From: Marsupella aquatica
Taxonomy: Eukaryota > Marchantiophyta
Assembly (NCBI GenBank): GCA_973895155.1
Contig: OZ316896.1
Coordinates: forward strand, 18,476,001 to 18,540,000
Reading direction: 5' to 3'
DNA: 64,000 nucleotides
The notes below the pieces were generated by a model. That model searched no databases. It saw only the letters and a program-made list of their open reading frames with translations, and was not told the DNA's origin. Numbering within the stretch: position 1 is the stretch's first letter; every line of letters begins with the position of its first letter. The translations under genes and the position numbers were made by a program. Below, piece after piece: positions 1 through 10,263 of this stretch.

Positions 1-902
1 CGGTTTCTTCAGACAGGTCAACAGAGAAAAATGCCGCCCAAAATTGCGATCTTTCACACCTCCCAACTGGTAAAGAGATCCTTCAGGTTGAGGAAACTGG
101 CCAAAACTCCACTAAATCGGTGAAAGGTTGCAGCTCCAAAGTATGACGCTTGTTTCCTAATCTATCACGCTTGTTTCCTAATCTATCAGGCACGTGGGCC
201 GCTACTACAGATGGAAATGCGGTCAGCTCTTTCATCTCTACTTGCGTTCATGGAAGCCCACATAATTTCATCGAGTGCGTGTGAGAGGGGCCATGCTAGA
301 AGGAGATTAAACTTCGTCAGCCGAACCCACATTAGTATTGAAAAAGAGAAGTACAAGAATTGAAAGGATAAGCCATTTGCTAAAGGGTTTGCCTGCTGAT
401 AAACCAGGCCAGTGCACAGACGGGATGCTGTTGCCATATCAAATATTTACTGCGCTAGAAGCAATGAACTTATTCCTAGAAGGACCTGCAAGGAAGATGG
501 CACTCTACATCTCCTACCTCTGATCAACTAGAGGAGGCACACAAACAGGGGTGCCAATCAAAAAATTTGTGAACACTTTTCTTTTTAACATCTGCGTGAA
601 ACAGGGATTCAAGCCAGTGAGAGTAGCTATTCAGTCGTATTGCAAGACGGTACACATGACTTATTTACAGACAACCAAGTGTACCTTTGGTGATTCTTGA
701 AAGCATATTCTTTGCGACAAGTATTCTCGGTGGTTCTAACTCGATATCCATACAGCAGCAAACGTGATTTCGTTCTGATGACACCAGACCAGGTCTTACC
801 ACTTGGAGAAAACGACCATAACACTGGATGGATTGTACTCCAAAGAAATGCTCGTGCACCAGAAGAAAAGCGGAATATTTAGTCGTGGACAATGTCACCA
901 CA
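1..902. other. Flank downstream of SDH6, no second gene seen
   Basis: This stretch lies beyond the stop codon of the minus-strand SDH6 gene and probably includes its 3' untranslated region. Short open frames occur on both strands, but none resembles a known protein. The only clear structure is a perfect two-copy tandem of a 21-bp unit at 146-187. Confidence 0.5.
146..187. repeat. 21-bp perfect tandem duplication (2 copies)
   Basis: The unit ACGCTTGTTTCCTAATCTATC occupies 146-166 and is repeated without a mismatch at 167-187. Confidence 0.9.
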
Positions 903-2544
903 TCATCCTTCCGTTTTCTTCTCCCACCAGTCAAGGAACTTCAAGTTTGTATCGAGGCAGTCAAACTTATACAGACCAAGACCAAAGTTGGCACCCTCCT
1001 CCGCTATAGTCCAGCTGACTACTGCGCCTCCAAGGAATCCCAGGAACGCCCCTACATCCCATTGCAGAGAAATCTAATCAGTTAGTGTGAAATGACATAA
1101 TGCACAAAACCTATTTACAAAGGAAAAGTCTCTCTTTCTCAAAATTTGGACAGTTTTCCAAAGATTACACCCGTACCATTGGATCGTTCAAGCAGTGTAA
1201 TACAATGTGTAACGTTTGGTTTGGTGCGGGTCAACACAGGAGTAAATTCGTCAACTCTCCTGCGCTGCTAGGGAAGGTCAGGAAATGGGAACCCCAAAAT
1301 ACCAATTTCCAAAACTATTGTCCTGGTGCTCAATGATCTTAGGTGATAAATTGCATAGTAACTTTAATAAAGCCTATGAGGGTTACTGCTGTCCTCACAT
1401 GTTTGGACCTCTATTTACCCCAAATGCTTTGCAAATTGAGCCAGAAATCATCTGAGAGCTCGACAAACCGCATCGAACATTTGCAGCTCTGGTTCACAGG
1501 TAAAGGTTAATAAGGCTATAGCCTTTCCTGTCGCAATCCGTTAAATCTCTCAGGTTCCAATTCCAATACAGAATAAAAAACCTCCATTATTATTGATTCC
1601 TGGAACAAGAATTGGAGGTGTCACCACCTGGACTCCGCTGCTATGAAAGTGATGTGACGTAGACCTAACTACATTGCATTTGGTTTGCATTGCAACAATA
1701 TCAATAAAATGGTGTCACCAAGGGCCAATGCCCTGTCAAGAATGCATTGACCCCTTATGATGCCTTCCTTCACCAATTTACTGTCCACACAACTAAGGCA
1801 AGACCTATCATCGATGAGCACCGATAGGTCTAACTTACAATTCATCACTCAGACCCACACGATGAGGCGAGGAGTAGGGGAGACTCTGCAGCTACTGTAC
1901 TGGTGTCAAATCCTCTACAAAGACGTGACCAGCACCACAAAACCTAAACCTACATGAAGGCCGCAGGTTCTTTACTTGAAAATTCACGACGGTAGAAACG
2001 AACTCCTCCTAGCCATTGCCAAAGAAAATCAAACATGCAGATCGTCTCCGACAGTCATCGAGCCGCAACAGGGAGACACACCTAATGAAGATTTCGAGTG
2101 GCGGATGACAACGGCTGCGGTGGTAAGTCCTCCCACAACAGCTCCACCCGCGGCTATCTGAGCTCCCTGTCTCGTCAGCTGAAGCTGAGGAACAAGCAAA
2201 GATCACAAGATAGAAAGCATCAATCCATGTTAGTACACAACAGCCTAAAGACAACACCGCACCGACAGCACGGAGAAAACACGGGCCACTATTCTCGAAA
2301 GAACACAAATCAGCCAATCTGAAGGAAGCCAGGGCCCTACCCTAGGGCCGTGCACGGGATCGGATTTGATGAATTCGTCAACATCCTCCGGGGTCCATGG
2401 CTTCAGAGGCTTCGTCCTGTGGTCGGAAATGCTTCTGAGCTTGTAGTAAACGGCGAATCGCTCGCGCCATGCAGCCTTATCAATCGCCCACCATGGCTGG
2501 TAACCTGTTGGTTTCGGGCTCTGGCTTTCATCTCCCCCTCCCAT
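903..2544 (-). CDS. SDH6: Succinate dehydrogenase subunit 6 (SDH6-like), mitochondrial complex II
   Basis: This is a small subunit specific to plant respiratory complex II, acting in the mitochondrial inner membrane. It has no known catalytic motif. Three exons on the minus strand: 2544-2341, 2184-2082 and 1051-903. They join in frame to 151 residues, close to the ~140-150 aa of the family. Exon 1 ends with the conserved stretch DEFIKSDPVHGP (residues 56-67). Exon 2 gives a Gly/Ala-rich hydrophobic segment (about 77-97). Exon 3 ends with LYKFD, LKFLDWWEKK and then a stop, the typical SDH6 C-terminus. The start is the ATG at 2544, preceded by CCCACC, a strong initiation context. Introns are 156 and 1,030 nt, both GT-AG. 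Family assignment is from memory of the plant SDH6 pattern; length and motif spacing agree along the whole protein. The 5' flank runs directly into a tandem array. Confidence 0.85.
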
Positions 2545-2700
2545 GGTGGGAACTACAGACCATTCCCAATTCCGTCCCCCTTGTCAATCACCTGAAGGAA
2601 ACCCCTAAATCAACCAAGCAAGCAAACGTGACCAGAATCCCAAGAGAAATCAACAGAGTCGACGAGAAACCTCGATGTTGCGCGAGGAGAATGGGAATGA
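2545..2700 (-). promoter_or_regulatory. SDH6 5' flank / probable 5'UTR and promoter
   Basis: About 155 bases of unique sequence separate the SDH6 start codon from the first unit of the ~180-bp tandem array. The 5'UTR and core promoter must lie here or inside the array. I see no unambiguous TATA box. Confidence 0.3.
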
Positions 2701-3812
2701 GCGATTGCGGAGAAGAAGAGAGGAACAAGTGGAATGTTCCTCTGCAAACTTGATGCTAGGATAGACCATCACGTTTCCTAGAGCATATTTTGGCACCAAA
2801 CAATGAGGTAGCATTTGTATTTGATACTAGTATCTAGACTAGGATAGACCACAATGAAAAGTAACCTTTTGTGGTAGCGATTGGGGAGAAGGAGGGAGGA
2901 ATGCGTGGATTGTGGCCTGTGCAAACTTCATGCTAGGATAGACCATCACTTTTCCTCGAGCATATATTTTGGCACCAAAACATGAGGTAACATTTGTCTT
3001 TGAGACTAGGCTCTAGACTAGGATAGACCACAATGAAAAGTAACCTTGTGCGGTAGCGACTGGGGAGAAAGAGGGAGTAATGCATGGAATGTGGCCTGTG
3101 CAAACTTGATGCTAGGATAGACCATCATGTTTCCAACAGCATGTTTTGGCACCAAAACATGAGGTGACATTAGTTTTTCATACTAGTATCTAGACGGATA
3201 GACTACAATGAAAGGTAACATTGTGTGGTTGATTAGCGGAGCAATTGGGGAGGAGGGAGTAAGGAGTGGAATGTGGCCTGTGCAAACTTGATGCTAGGAT
3301 GGACCATACGTTGTTTCCTACAGCACATGTTGGCACGAAAACATGAGGGACAATTTCTTTTGATACTAGGACTAGGATAGACCACAAAAAAAGGTAACAT
3401 TTTATGTTTGATAAGCAGAGTGATTGCCTTGGGGAGAAGGAGGGAGGAACAAGTGGAATACCTAAAACTAAAGGGGTCTAATTTAGACCCCTTTAGTTTT
3501 AGGTATTAATTAAAAATGTATAGAATAGAAAGGCTACCCCTTGATAAGGCAGATTGAAATGAAAATACATGACACAAAAATCTGAATAAGACAAAGTCTG
3601 AAATGTGCATTCACCAAAATCTGAAATGTGCATTCAAAATTGATAAGCGGAGCAATTGGGGAGGAGGGAGGAATGATTGCAATGTGGCCACTGCAAAACT
3701 TGATGCTAGGATAGACTATCAGGTTTCCTACATCGTATTTTGGCACCAAAACATGAGGGACAATTTTGATACTACTGGATCCACACTAGGATAGACAACA
3801 ATTTTGGTTAGG
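2700..3812. repeat. ~180-bp tandem array beside SDH6
   Basis: The marker GATGCTAGGATAG (with variants) recurs at about 2752, 2929, 3108 and 3290, a spacing of 177-182 bp, and again near 3700 after an interruption. Each unit also carries TTTTGGCACCAAAACATGAGG and ACTAGGATAGACCACAA motifs. Units have diverged by substitutions and small indels. The first unit starts with the GCGATTGCGGAGAAG sequence immediately upstream of SDH6, and later units repeat a close variant of it (GCGATTGGGGAGAAGG), so the gene's own flank is part of the repeat unit. Confidence 0.85.
3457..3507. repeat. 51-bp perfect palindrome (25-bp arms, 1-nt spacer)
   Basis: Bases 3457-3481 and 3483-3507 are exact reverse complements around a single T at 3482. 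It interrupts the tandem array between its fourth unit and a partial fifth. The arms contain the motif CTAAAACTAAAGGGGTCTAA. It could be a collapsed foldback or MITE remnant; no coding potential. Confidence 0.9.
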
Positions 3813-5949
3813 GTGCTATTGGTATAGAGGGACGGGTCAAGAGATGCCTCCCACACTGGCGACTCTGAGTCTCGACCCGGAAAAAAGAGAAACCTAGGCC
3901 TGGCAGCATAGCACAAGCAAGAGTAGGTGGAGATGGTGCATCAGCAATGGCAGAATGCCGGAACAGTGGTGCGACACTAGGAATATTTGTGGTTTTTAGC
4001 GGCAGAACAATACTGTCATTGTGTGTTGATTAGTGGCTCAGTAGGTAAGATTAGGATGAAACTCAAACAAGACCGTCAACTTAGGTTAGGATTCTAATCA
4101 ACATCACATAGGAATTAGTCAATCAAGTTCTAGGTATTTGAGCTGCAAGTCACCTGCACCACAGGGCTGACAATCACATGCGACTACTTTTGTATGAAGT
4201 AATCAGTTAGGTAATAAGGATAGGACCGCTTGGGGGAGGTGGCAGCCTCTCTTGTCCCTTGGGCAAGTAGAATTTTGTGTGCCCCCGTTTCCAAAGGAAG
4301 GGTGGATTGTAGTTTAGTTCAGCACGGTAAGGCTATGTGGTATATATGTGGGGAGTCCCGGCCTGAGTAGGATTAGAGAGCACTTGTACTTAAAAGGGGT
4401 GTTTTTCTTAATTGTAATGATTTGACGTTGGAAAAAGAGTGCATGTTTGTGATTCCTTTGGGCACATTTAGGACAAGGCTCTCCGAGGTGTTTTTTTCTC
4501 TAGGATACTTGTTGTTCTCTAGGACCTGACCTTAGGAAGTTGGTTCTGGCATTTTGGGACTTTTTTTCAAGGAGATGCCAATCAAATATATAGTGCGATG
4601 CTATCATTCTCCAATAAACAGATGGAACGTAGTTGAGCTTAGTGATTCATTTGGGACCCTTCTTTCTTTCTGGTTGAGTTGTGTTCTACTTAATTTGTTG
4701 CAAATTTTGGGAAGAGTATATAACTTAATTGATGGCCCAATATCCATATACCTTTACTCAACCTTACCAAATGAGTGGTAACATTAAGTGCTTATGTAAG
4801 GAAAAATCTTCACTATTTTCATTTGGAATAGTAATTGGATAATATTTCAATTTTCATGACTAAGTCAATATGGCATCCATTTTGGAGTATTTTGGGCGCT
4901 TAGAACTAAAGAAAATTTCTCTACTGACAAAGAAGACTGTTTTTGTTGGTAATTAATTACCCCATAATAGTTCTCCTTGGCAAGTGGCTGCCCTTGGCCC
5001 TTTAAGACAGTCAATTGGCACCAGCCCTCAATCTAATACCGCCAGTGAGCATTTGCAAGCCTCAATGAGTGTGTCACCAAATGGTCAGTGTGTGGGCCTG
5101 ACTTCCTTATTGGATGTCTAGAGCCATCCGGGGTATTACAAAATATTTTTGAGTAAATTAAGTTCATTTGGTATTCTACCATTGAGCAAATTACTTGAGT
5201 CAGTATGAGTAAAATGTGAAGCACTCATACTCAAATTTTCATAAACCATAGAGGCTAAATCAAGTATTTATATAAGGACCTAAATATACTTTATATTTTT
5301 ACTGAACTCTATTCGTGGAATGGAGCGAAGCCTTCAATTAAAGTGCTCTGGCCTCTGACAAAATATCTTTAAGACATGAGTGAGGACAGAGTTAGTGACA
5401 GGGAAAATCTTTGGAAAGAAGTGATGCTTTGGTCATTGACACTGTTTTGTATGGACAGAAAAGTAAACACTAGTATCCATGCATATTTATATGTTTTGGC
5501 CCAGTCCATCCAAGTATCATTTATCCGGGGGCTTCATGGACAACCTACCAGTCCATCCAGGCTTTAAGTTCGAGAACCAATTAACCTTTTCTATGATTTA
5601 CGAGTATTTATGGAAATTTAATTTCCAAATAGCTAGTGGGAAGCTAGGCTCATCTCTCACCACCTTGTTTCTCTCCCTCATAGGCTTGGTAAAAACTTCA
5701 CAAACTAAGTGTTGCTATCCATGTATTGTGGAGGTTTAGGGTCCTCTTTTCGCTAGTTCTCTATATAGTCTGTTCATGTATCTTGGAGGCTTCCAAGTAT
5801 TTTGGAGTTTGAAAAGTGAACGTAGTGTAATTTTTTTTCCAGGCTAAATGTTTTGGGCAAGTAACTAACATTAGCATTTAGTTTGGAGGGGAGACTATAC
5901 TTGTTTCACAACTACTTAAGCTGAGCTCCGTCTTCAATTTATTCACTTC
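3813..5949. other. Gene-less, AT-rich intergenic sequence
   Basis: Short open frames occur by chance on both strands, but none has a recognisable domain. I see no RNA gene or complete mobile element here. Confidence 0.5.
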
Positions 5950-6590
5950 TTCTTCGGTGAATCTGCTCTTGCTTCTCAGTGCTCAGCTCTGTCATCGCTT
6001 CCCAGTGCTTTCAACTCTCAGTGCTCAACTCTGCCATCACTTAAGTGGGTTTTCGTTCAGTGTTGTGCTCCAGTGGGTTATTGTTTAGTGTTGTGCTCCA
6101 GCGGGTTATCGTTCAATGCTATGCACCATTGCTGTCGGTTACTTTACTCTGACTTGCTTCCCGGTGCTTGGCTCTCAAGTCTTAGTGACCTTTGACAGAT
6201 CGCTTGTCATTCTAACCAGCGTTGTGCTAACAAGTGCTTTGTTTCAGTGACCTTTGACCAGTGCTCTGTTTCGTTGTGACCTTGTGCTAACCAATGTTCT
6301 GCTAACTAGTGTTGTGCTAACTAGTGCTCTGGTTTGTTGTGATCATTGATAGATTGCTTGTCATTCTAACCTGTGTTGTGCTAACTAGTGCTCTGTTTCA
6401 CTATGACCTTTGACAGATTGCTGGTCATTCTCACCTGTGTTGTGCTAACTAATGTTGGGCTAACCAGTGTTGTACTAACTTTCTCTGTTTGTTGTGATCT
6501 TGACAGGGTGTTGGTCATTTTAATCTATGTTGTGCTAACCAGTTTTGTGTTAACCAGTGTTGTACTAACTTTTTCTTCCTTACTTAATTA
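5950..6590. repeat. Degenerate minisatellite based on GTTGTGCTAAC motifs
   Basis: The first part (about 5970-6120) repeats CTCAGTGCTCAACTCTG and GTTGTGCTCCAGYGGGTTA motifs. The second (about 6185-6575) repeats GTTGTGCTAACYAGTG, and every 60-130 bp a longer phrase around GACCTTTGACAGATTGCTTGTCATTCT. The plus-strand open frame at 6388-6591 is a translation of this repeat (recurring VVLTSVVLT) and is not taken as a gene. Confidence 0.7.
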
Positions 6591-6615
6591 ACCTTCGTAA
6601 CGTCCTATAAGCTTC

Positions 6616-8001
6616 ATGTCCTTGGAAAGCCAACTTCCAGAGGAACCCCTCACACCTCATGAAATATCTGACATAGGAGAATCTATCTTGGAAAATATTA
6701 CAAAAGAAACTCCTAGTTGTGTAAGAGACATGAAATATTGTTGGATTGTATGTAGACAAGGGCAAGAGAAAATACTTGGTGGTCCATTTCAAACTTTAGA
6801 TCCAACTCCAGAAACTGAGGAGGATGAGACTCACATAGTAGAATGTAAAGAGAAAGTGTTTTTTCTTGTTAAAGTGACGATATTTATTATGTTTTTGTGT
6901 TTGAACTTTGACCTTGAATCTGTAAAGAAGGGGACAAAACATTTCAGTCTAGAGAACTTTGTGCTCATTTGAAATGGCTTCTTTGAAAAGAAAGGCAAGA
7001 CTCGTCATGGCAGAGGACAAAAATATTAGTATGGTCGATAATGTGAAGGAATTGAGTATTACCATTGGATACTTAGCGCGCAGATATAAATCCGACTGAC
7101 ATTGACCTCATAAATACACTGATGAGAGACCATTGCGTATCAGGTCTGGTTGCCATTGAGAGAGGTGATATCAAAAATTACTTGCATATGCAAATGGTCG
7201 TGAGAGCAAGAACCAAATCTGCTAGAACCTTTTGTGTGCTTGTGCAAAAATATATGGGTTGACATTGCCTGAAAAACATGAATCATATTGGTAAGGTGAA
7301 TTGTAAGTTACTAACAAATAGATTTATTCACACCTACAAAGGGATGATTGACTACTCTTTGAAAGATAGAGGTGCAGAGCATTTTGAATCTGTAATGTTC
7401 AATGTCACTAATGCAGAAGTGACAATAGGTAAAACATTGCATTCTTCTATGGCAAAGCTGATTTGAAGCCCAGGGTAACTTTAACTAACAGAAACATGGG
7501 TAAAAAAATGTATGTATGAAATAAGTATAAATGTGATAGACCTCTTGTTGCTACTTTCCTATCTACCCTTATTGATATGATAAGTCTGGGATTTTTATGT
7601 CTGTTGCAAGTTCAATTATTCCTCTGAATGGGCAAGGTATGCAATTTTCTAGGATGACTTCACTGTGGAAATGTATAATAGACCCCTATAATGTTAAGGA
7701 AGAGGATGTGGAGGACATTTTTGTCAAGAAGCAAAGATCCCAACATTGTATATACTGGGATGACGATTCTAGTGAAGAGGATTCCCCAAAAAGTAATGTT
7801 ATGAATGTGTCCCCTGTCAAAAGGTCATTCTAGAAATCTCCAGTGAAAAGAGAGGCTAAAGAAAGAGTTGTGAGGTTTGATGATATTTTTACAGAGACAA
7901 GGAAAGAATCAATGGCGACCTGCTCTTGGAACAACTTGCCTGGACAGGTGCCTTTGAAAGACATTATGGAAATGTCAAATTTTGAAAGTTTTGAACTCTG
8001 A
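6616..8001 (+). pseudogene. Broken ORF with HUH-endonuclease (Rep-like) motifs, probable transposon relic
   Basis: Several plus-strand open segments follow one another with frameshifts and stops. An acidic segment (6616-6972) is followed by a short basic start at 6974 that ends in a stop near 7098. A frame shift leads into a segment running from about 7077 to 7466, interrupted by one in-frame TGA at 7260-7262. This central part holds ERG (7158-7166), then HMQ inside YLHMQMVV (HMQ 7185-7193), then YSLKD (from 7353). Order and spacing match motif II (HUH/HUQ metal site) and motif III (YxxK, nicking tyrosine) of Rep-type HUH endonucleases. A later segment (about 7597-8001, one internal stop at 7831) is acidic then basic. 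HUH transposons such as replitrons, or an integrated single-stranded DNA virus Rep, are both possible. The breaks make it non-functional. Confidence 0.5.
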
Positions 8002-9895
8002 AATCCAGGCAAGTTTTGAACTCTGAAATGCGCAATTTCTTTAAAGGGGTTAAATATACTCAAAAGTGGTGTATTAAGTTTTTGTGCAAAAGGGGTTTGG
8101 AGTGTCATATTTTGGATGGAAGTCTTATTTTAAAGGCATATTAAAACTATAACTTATGCTAAAATAAATCAGAAATAAAAACATAACTATGGATCACCAT
8201 ATAGCAATGTTAGAATATTATTTGAGGCTGCTATATGGCAGAATATAGTCTGGCTACCTTATCTTATTCAAATTGTTTGCAATGTATTTTTTATATTAAT
8301 TTAGTTTATTCTATGCTTCTCATATGCATTATTTTAACTTTACCTATTTATTTCAATTCCTATAATTTCTTTGTTTTTTAGGTATGTTTTTTCTTTCTTA
8401 GCACTCCTCATTATTTGCATGAAAATGTTTTAACTCTCCAGGCTCCACTAGGCAACCCTAGTTGTACTCTATCCTACCATGCAGGTAGCATATTTATCCA
8501 TCAGTTGAAAGGTTACAATGCTTATGGTTTATGGATCAACAGGTGTGTCACCTAAATAGAGAGCCACTCCAAATAGATAGAGGGATCCAAAGTTAACTTA
8601 CTTGTTTGAATCACAAAATATTGTATCTTATAAAGTACATATGTTGTCATCATACCTCGTTCCAAGGGGGTATTGTCACCATTTGTTACCTTTTGTGCCA
8701 CACCAGTCACTTTCTCTCTCATCCAAGACAATAAAATATATTATTTAATTCAAACATTAAATGCATAGGGAATCCCTCCCTCACTTCACTCGCTTTTATT
8801 CTCACCATAGGCAATTAAACATATTCTTTAATTCAAATACACCTTACAATAACAACATAAATATTCATTGTCTAGATAGAATAACTCTAAATTTCTTAAA
8901 TTTTGAATAAGTTAAAGTAGGCATGTAGTAGGAGGAGCCAGCTATATATGCTATATGTGGCTATGAAAATTTCTTTTGTAAAACAACTAAAGTATGTCTC
9001 AACATAACCAATAGGAAAGAAAAGTCATTAAGTCACCTGACGATGAATAGGATGATTCTTCCCCGGCTGAAACTTAGTTCCATGACCCCTTGGTCATGTA
9101 AGCTTGATGCTTTCAAAAGTTGGAGGGATGAAGAGTTGCATATTGGAATAGGTTTGAACATGGAGATGAGAGGATAAGATTAAATAGATAACTCTAAATA
9201 AAGTGGATTTTAAGGTAGTTAAATCATTGGAGACAAATATGAGATTAATTATATTTATGGTAACAGGTCATGCAAAATGTTTCCTTGGTATTCCTCTGTC
9301 CATAGTAGCCTCTTATTTTTTCTTGGCCCACCTCTATCCATATATTGCATGCAAAATGCTACAGAAATCAAAAGGTTTACTTCTAACCATAAATATTTCA
9401 AAAAATTTGTCAATTGAATTCAAAATTCAAAAATAGATTAGGAAACATTGATATATCAATTATATCCCATCAGAAGATTATTTTCTCTTGCCCTTTTGCT
9501 TGTTGATTTGAAATGTTACTTTTTCATTTCCATTGTTTTTACTATTCAGGGTGTAATTGTTTTTATTTGCCTTGCCTCAAACAAGATTTGTTAGGTTTAG
9601 TTACGGACCCCCATGAGAAGTCCCTTGCAAATTTCCTGCCACGAGGTTGCGCCACATCAGCAAACCAGCCACAAACAGGAAAGATCTTAATTATGACAGT
9701 AACAAAAGGGCACATTCCATTTTGTGGCAAAAGAAATGTAATTTTTGGGGCACCATGCCGTAAATATTGAACGTAAAAAAAACATAATAGAAAGAAAGAG
9801 ATGTCATTTAGTAAAACAAAGTTACCATTCTAATGTTTGTCAATGATATATCAGTGTTTTACATCAAAATGCTTTTATTTTTAAATCTCTCAAAA
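8002..9895. other. Gene-less AT-rich sequence
   Basis: No coding segment, RNA gene or bounded repeat is recognisable. A 19-bp phrase, AAGTTTTGAACTCTGAAAT, is duplicated around 7985-8030 at the left edge. Confidence 0.45.
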
Positions 9896-10263
9896 TTCAT
9901 TGGAAACTAAGCTAGAGCAAAATTAAAAACTCATCATCTCCTTAGTACTTGACAAAATCTATCAATGTTAAGTTCATTGGAAAGCTAGAGAAATTCACAT
10001 ACTCACGATCTCTTTAATTCTTGACAAATACTTCCAATGTCACACATTAAAAAACTAAAGAGATTGAAAACCTCATGATCTCTTTAGTACCGTGACAAAA
10101 TCTGACATAAAATTTGTCAATGTCGGACTCAATGTTGAAAAGCTATAAGAATTCATGAACTCATGATCAAAATTTCTTATTGTCACACTCATTGGAAAGA
10201 CAAAGATATTAAAAAACTCATTTGGAACTTGATAAAAATTGTCAATCCGAGACTCATTGGAAA
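9896..10263. repeat. Degenerate tandem repeat, unit roughly 75-95 bp
   Basis: The phrases CATTGGAAAGCTA, ACTCATGATCTCTTTAGTAC and TTGACAAAATCT...CAATGT recur in the same order about five times, e.g. TCATTGGAAA at about 9897, 9974, 10189 and 10254. Units differ by substitutions and deletions. The minus-strand open frame at 10073-10288 lies within it and is attributed to the repeat. Confidence 0.65.
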
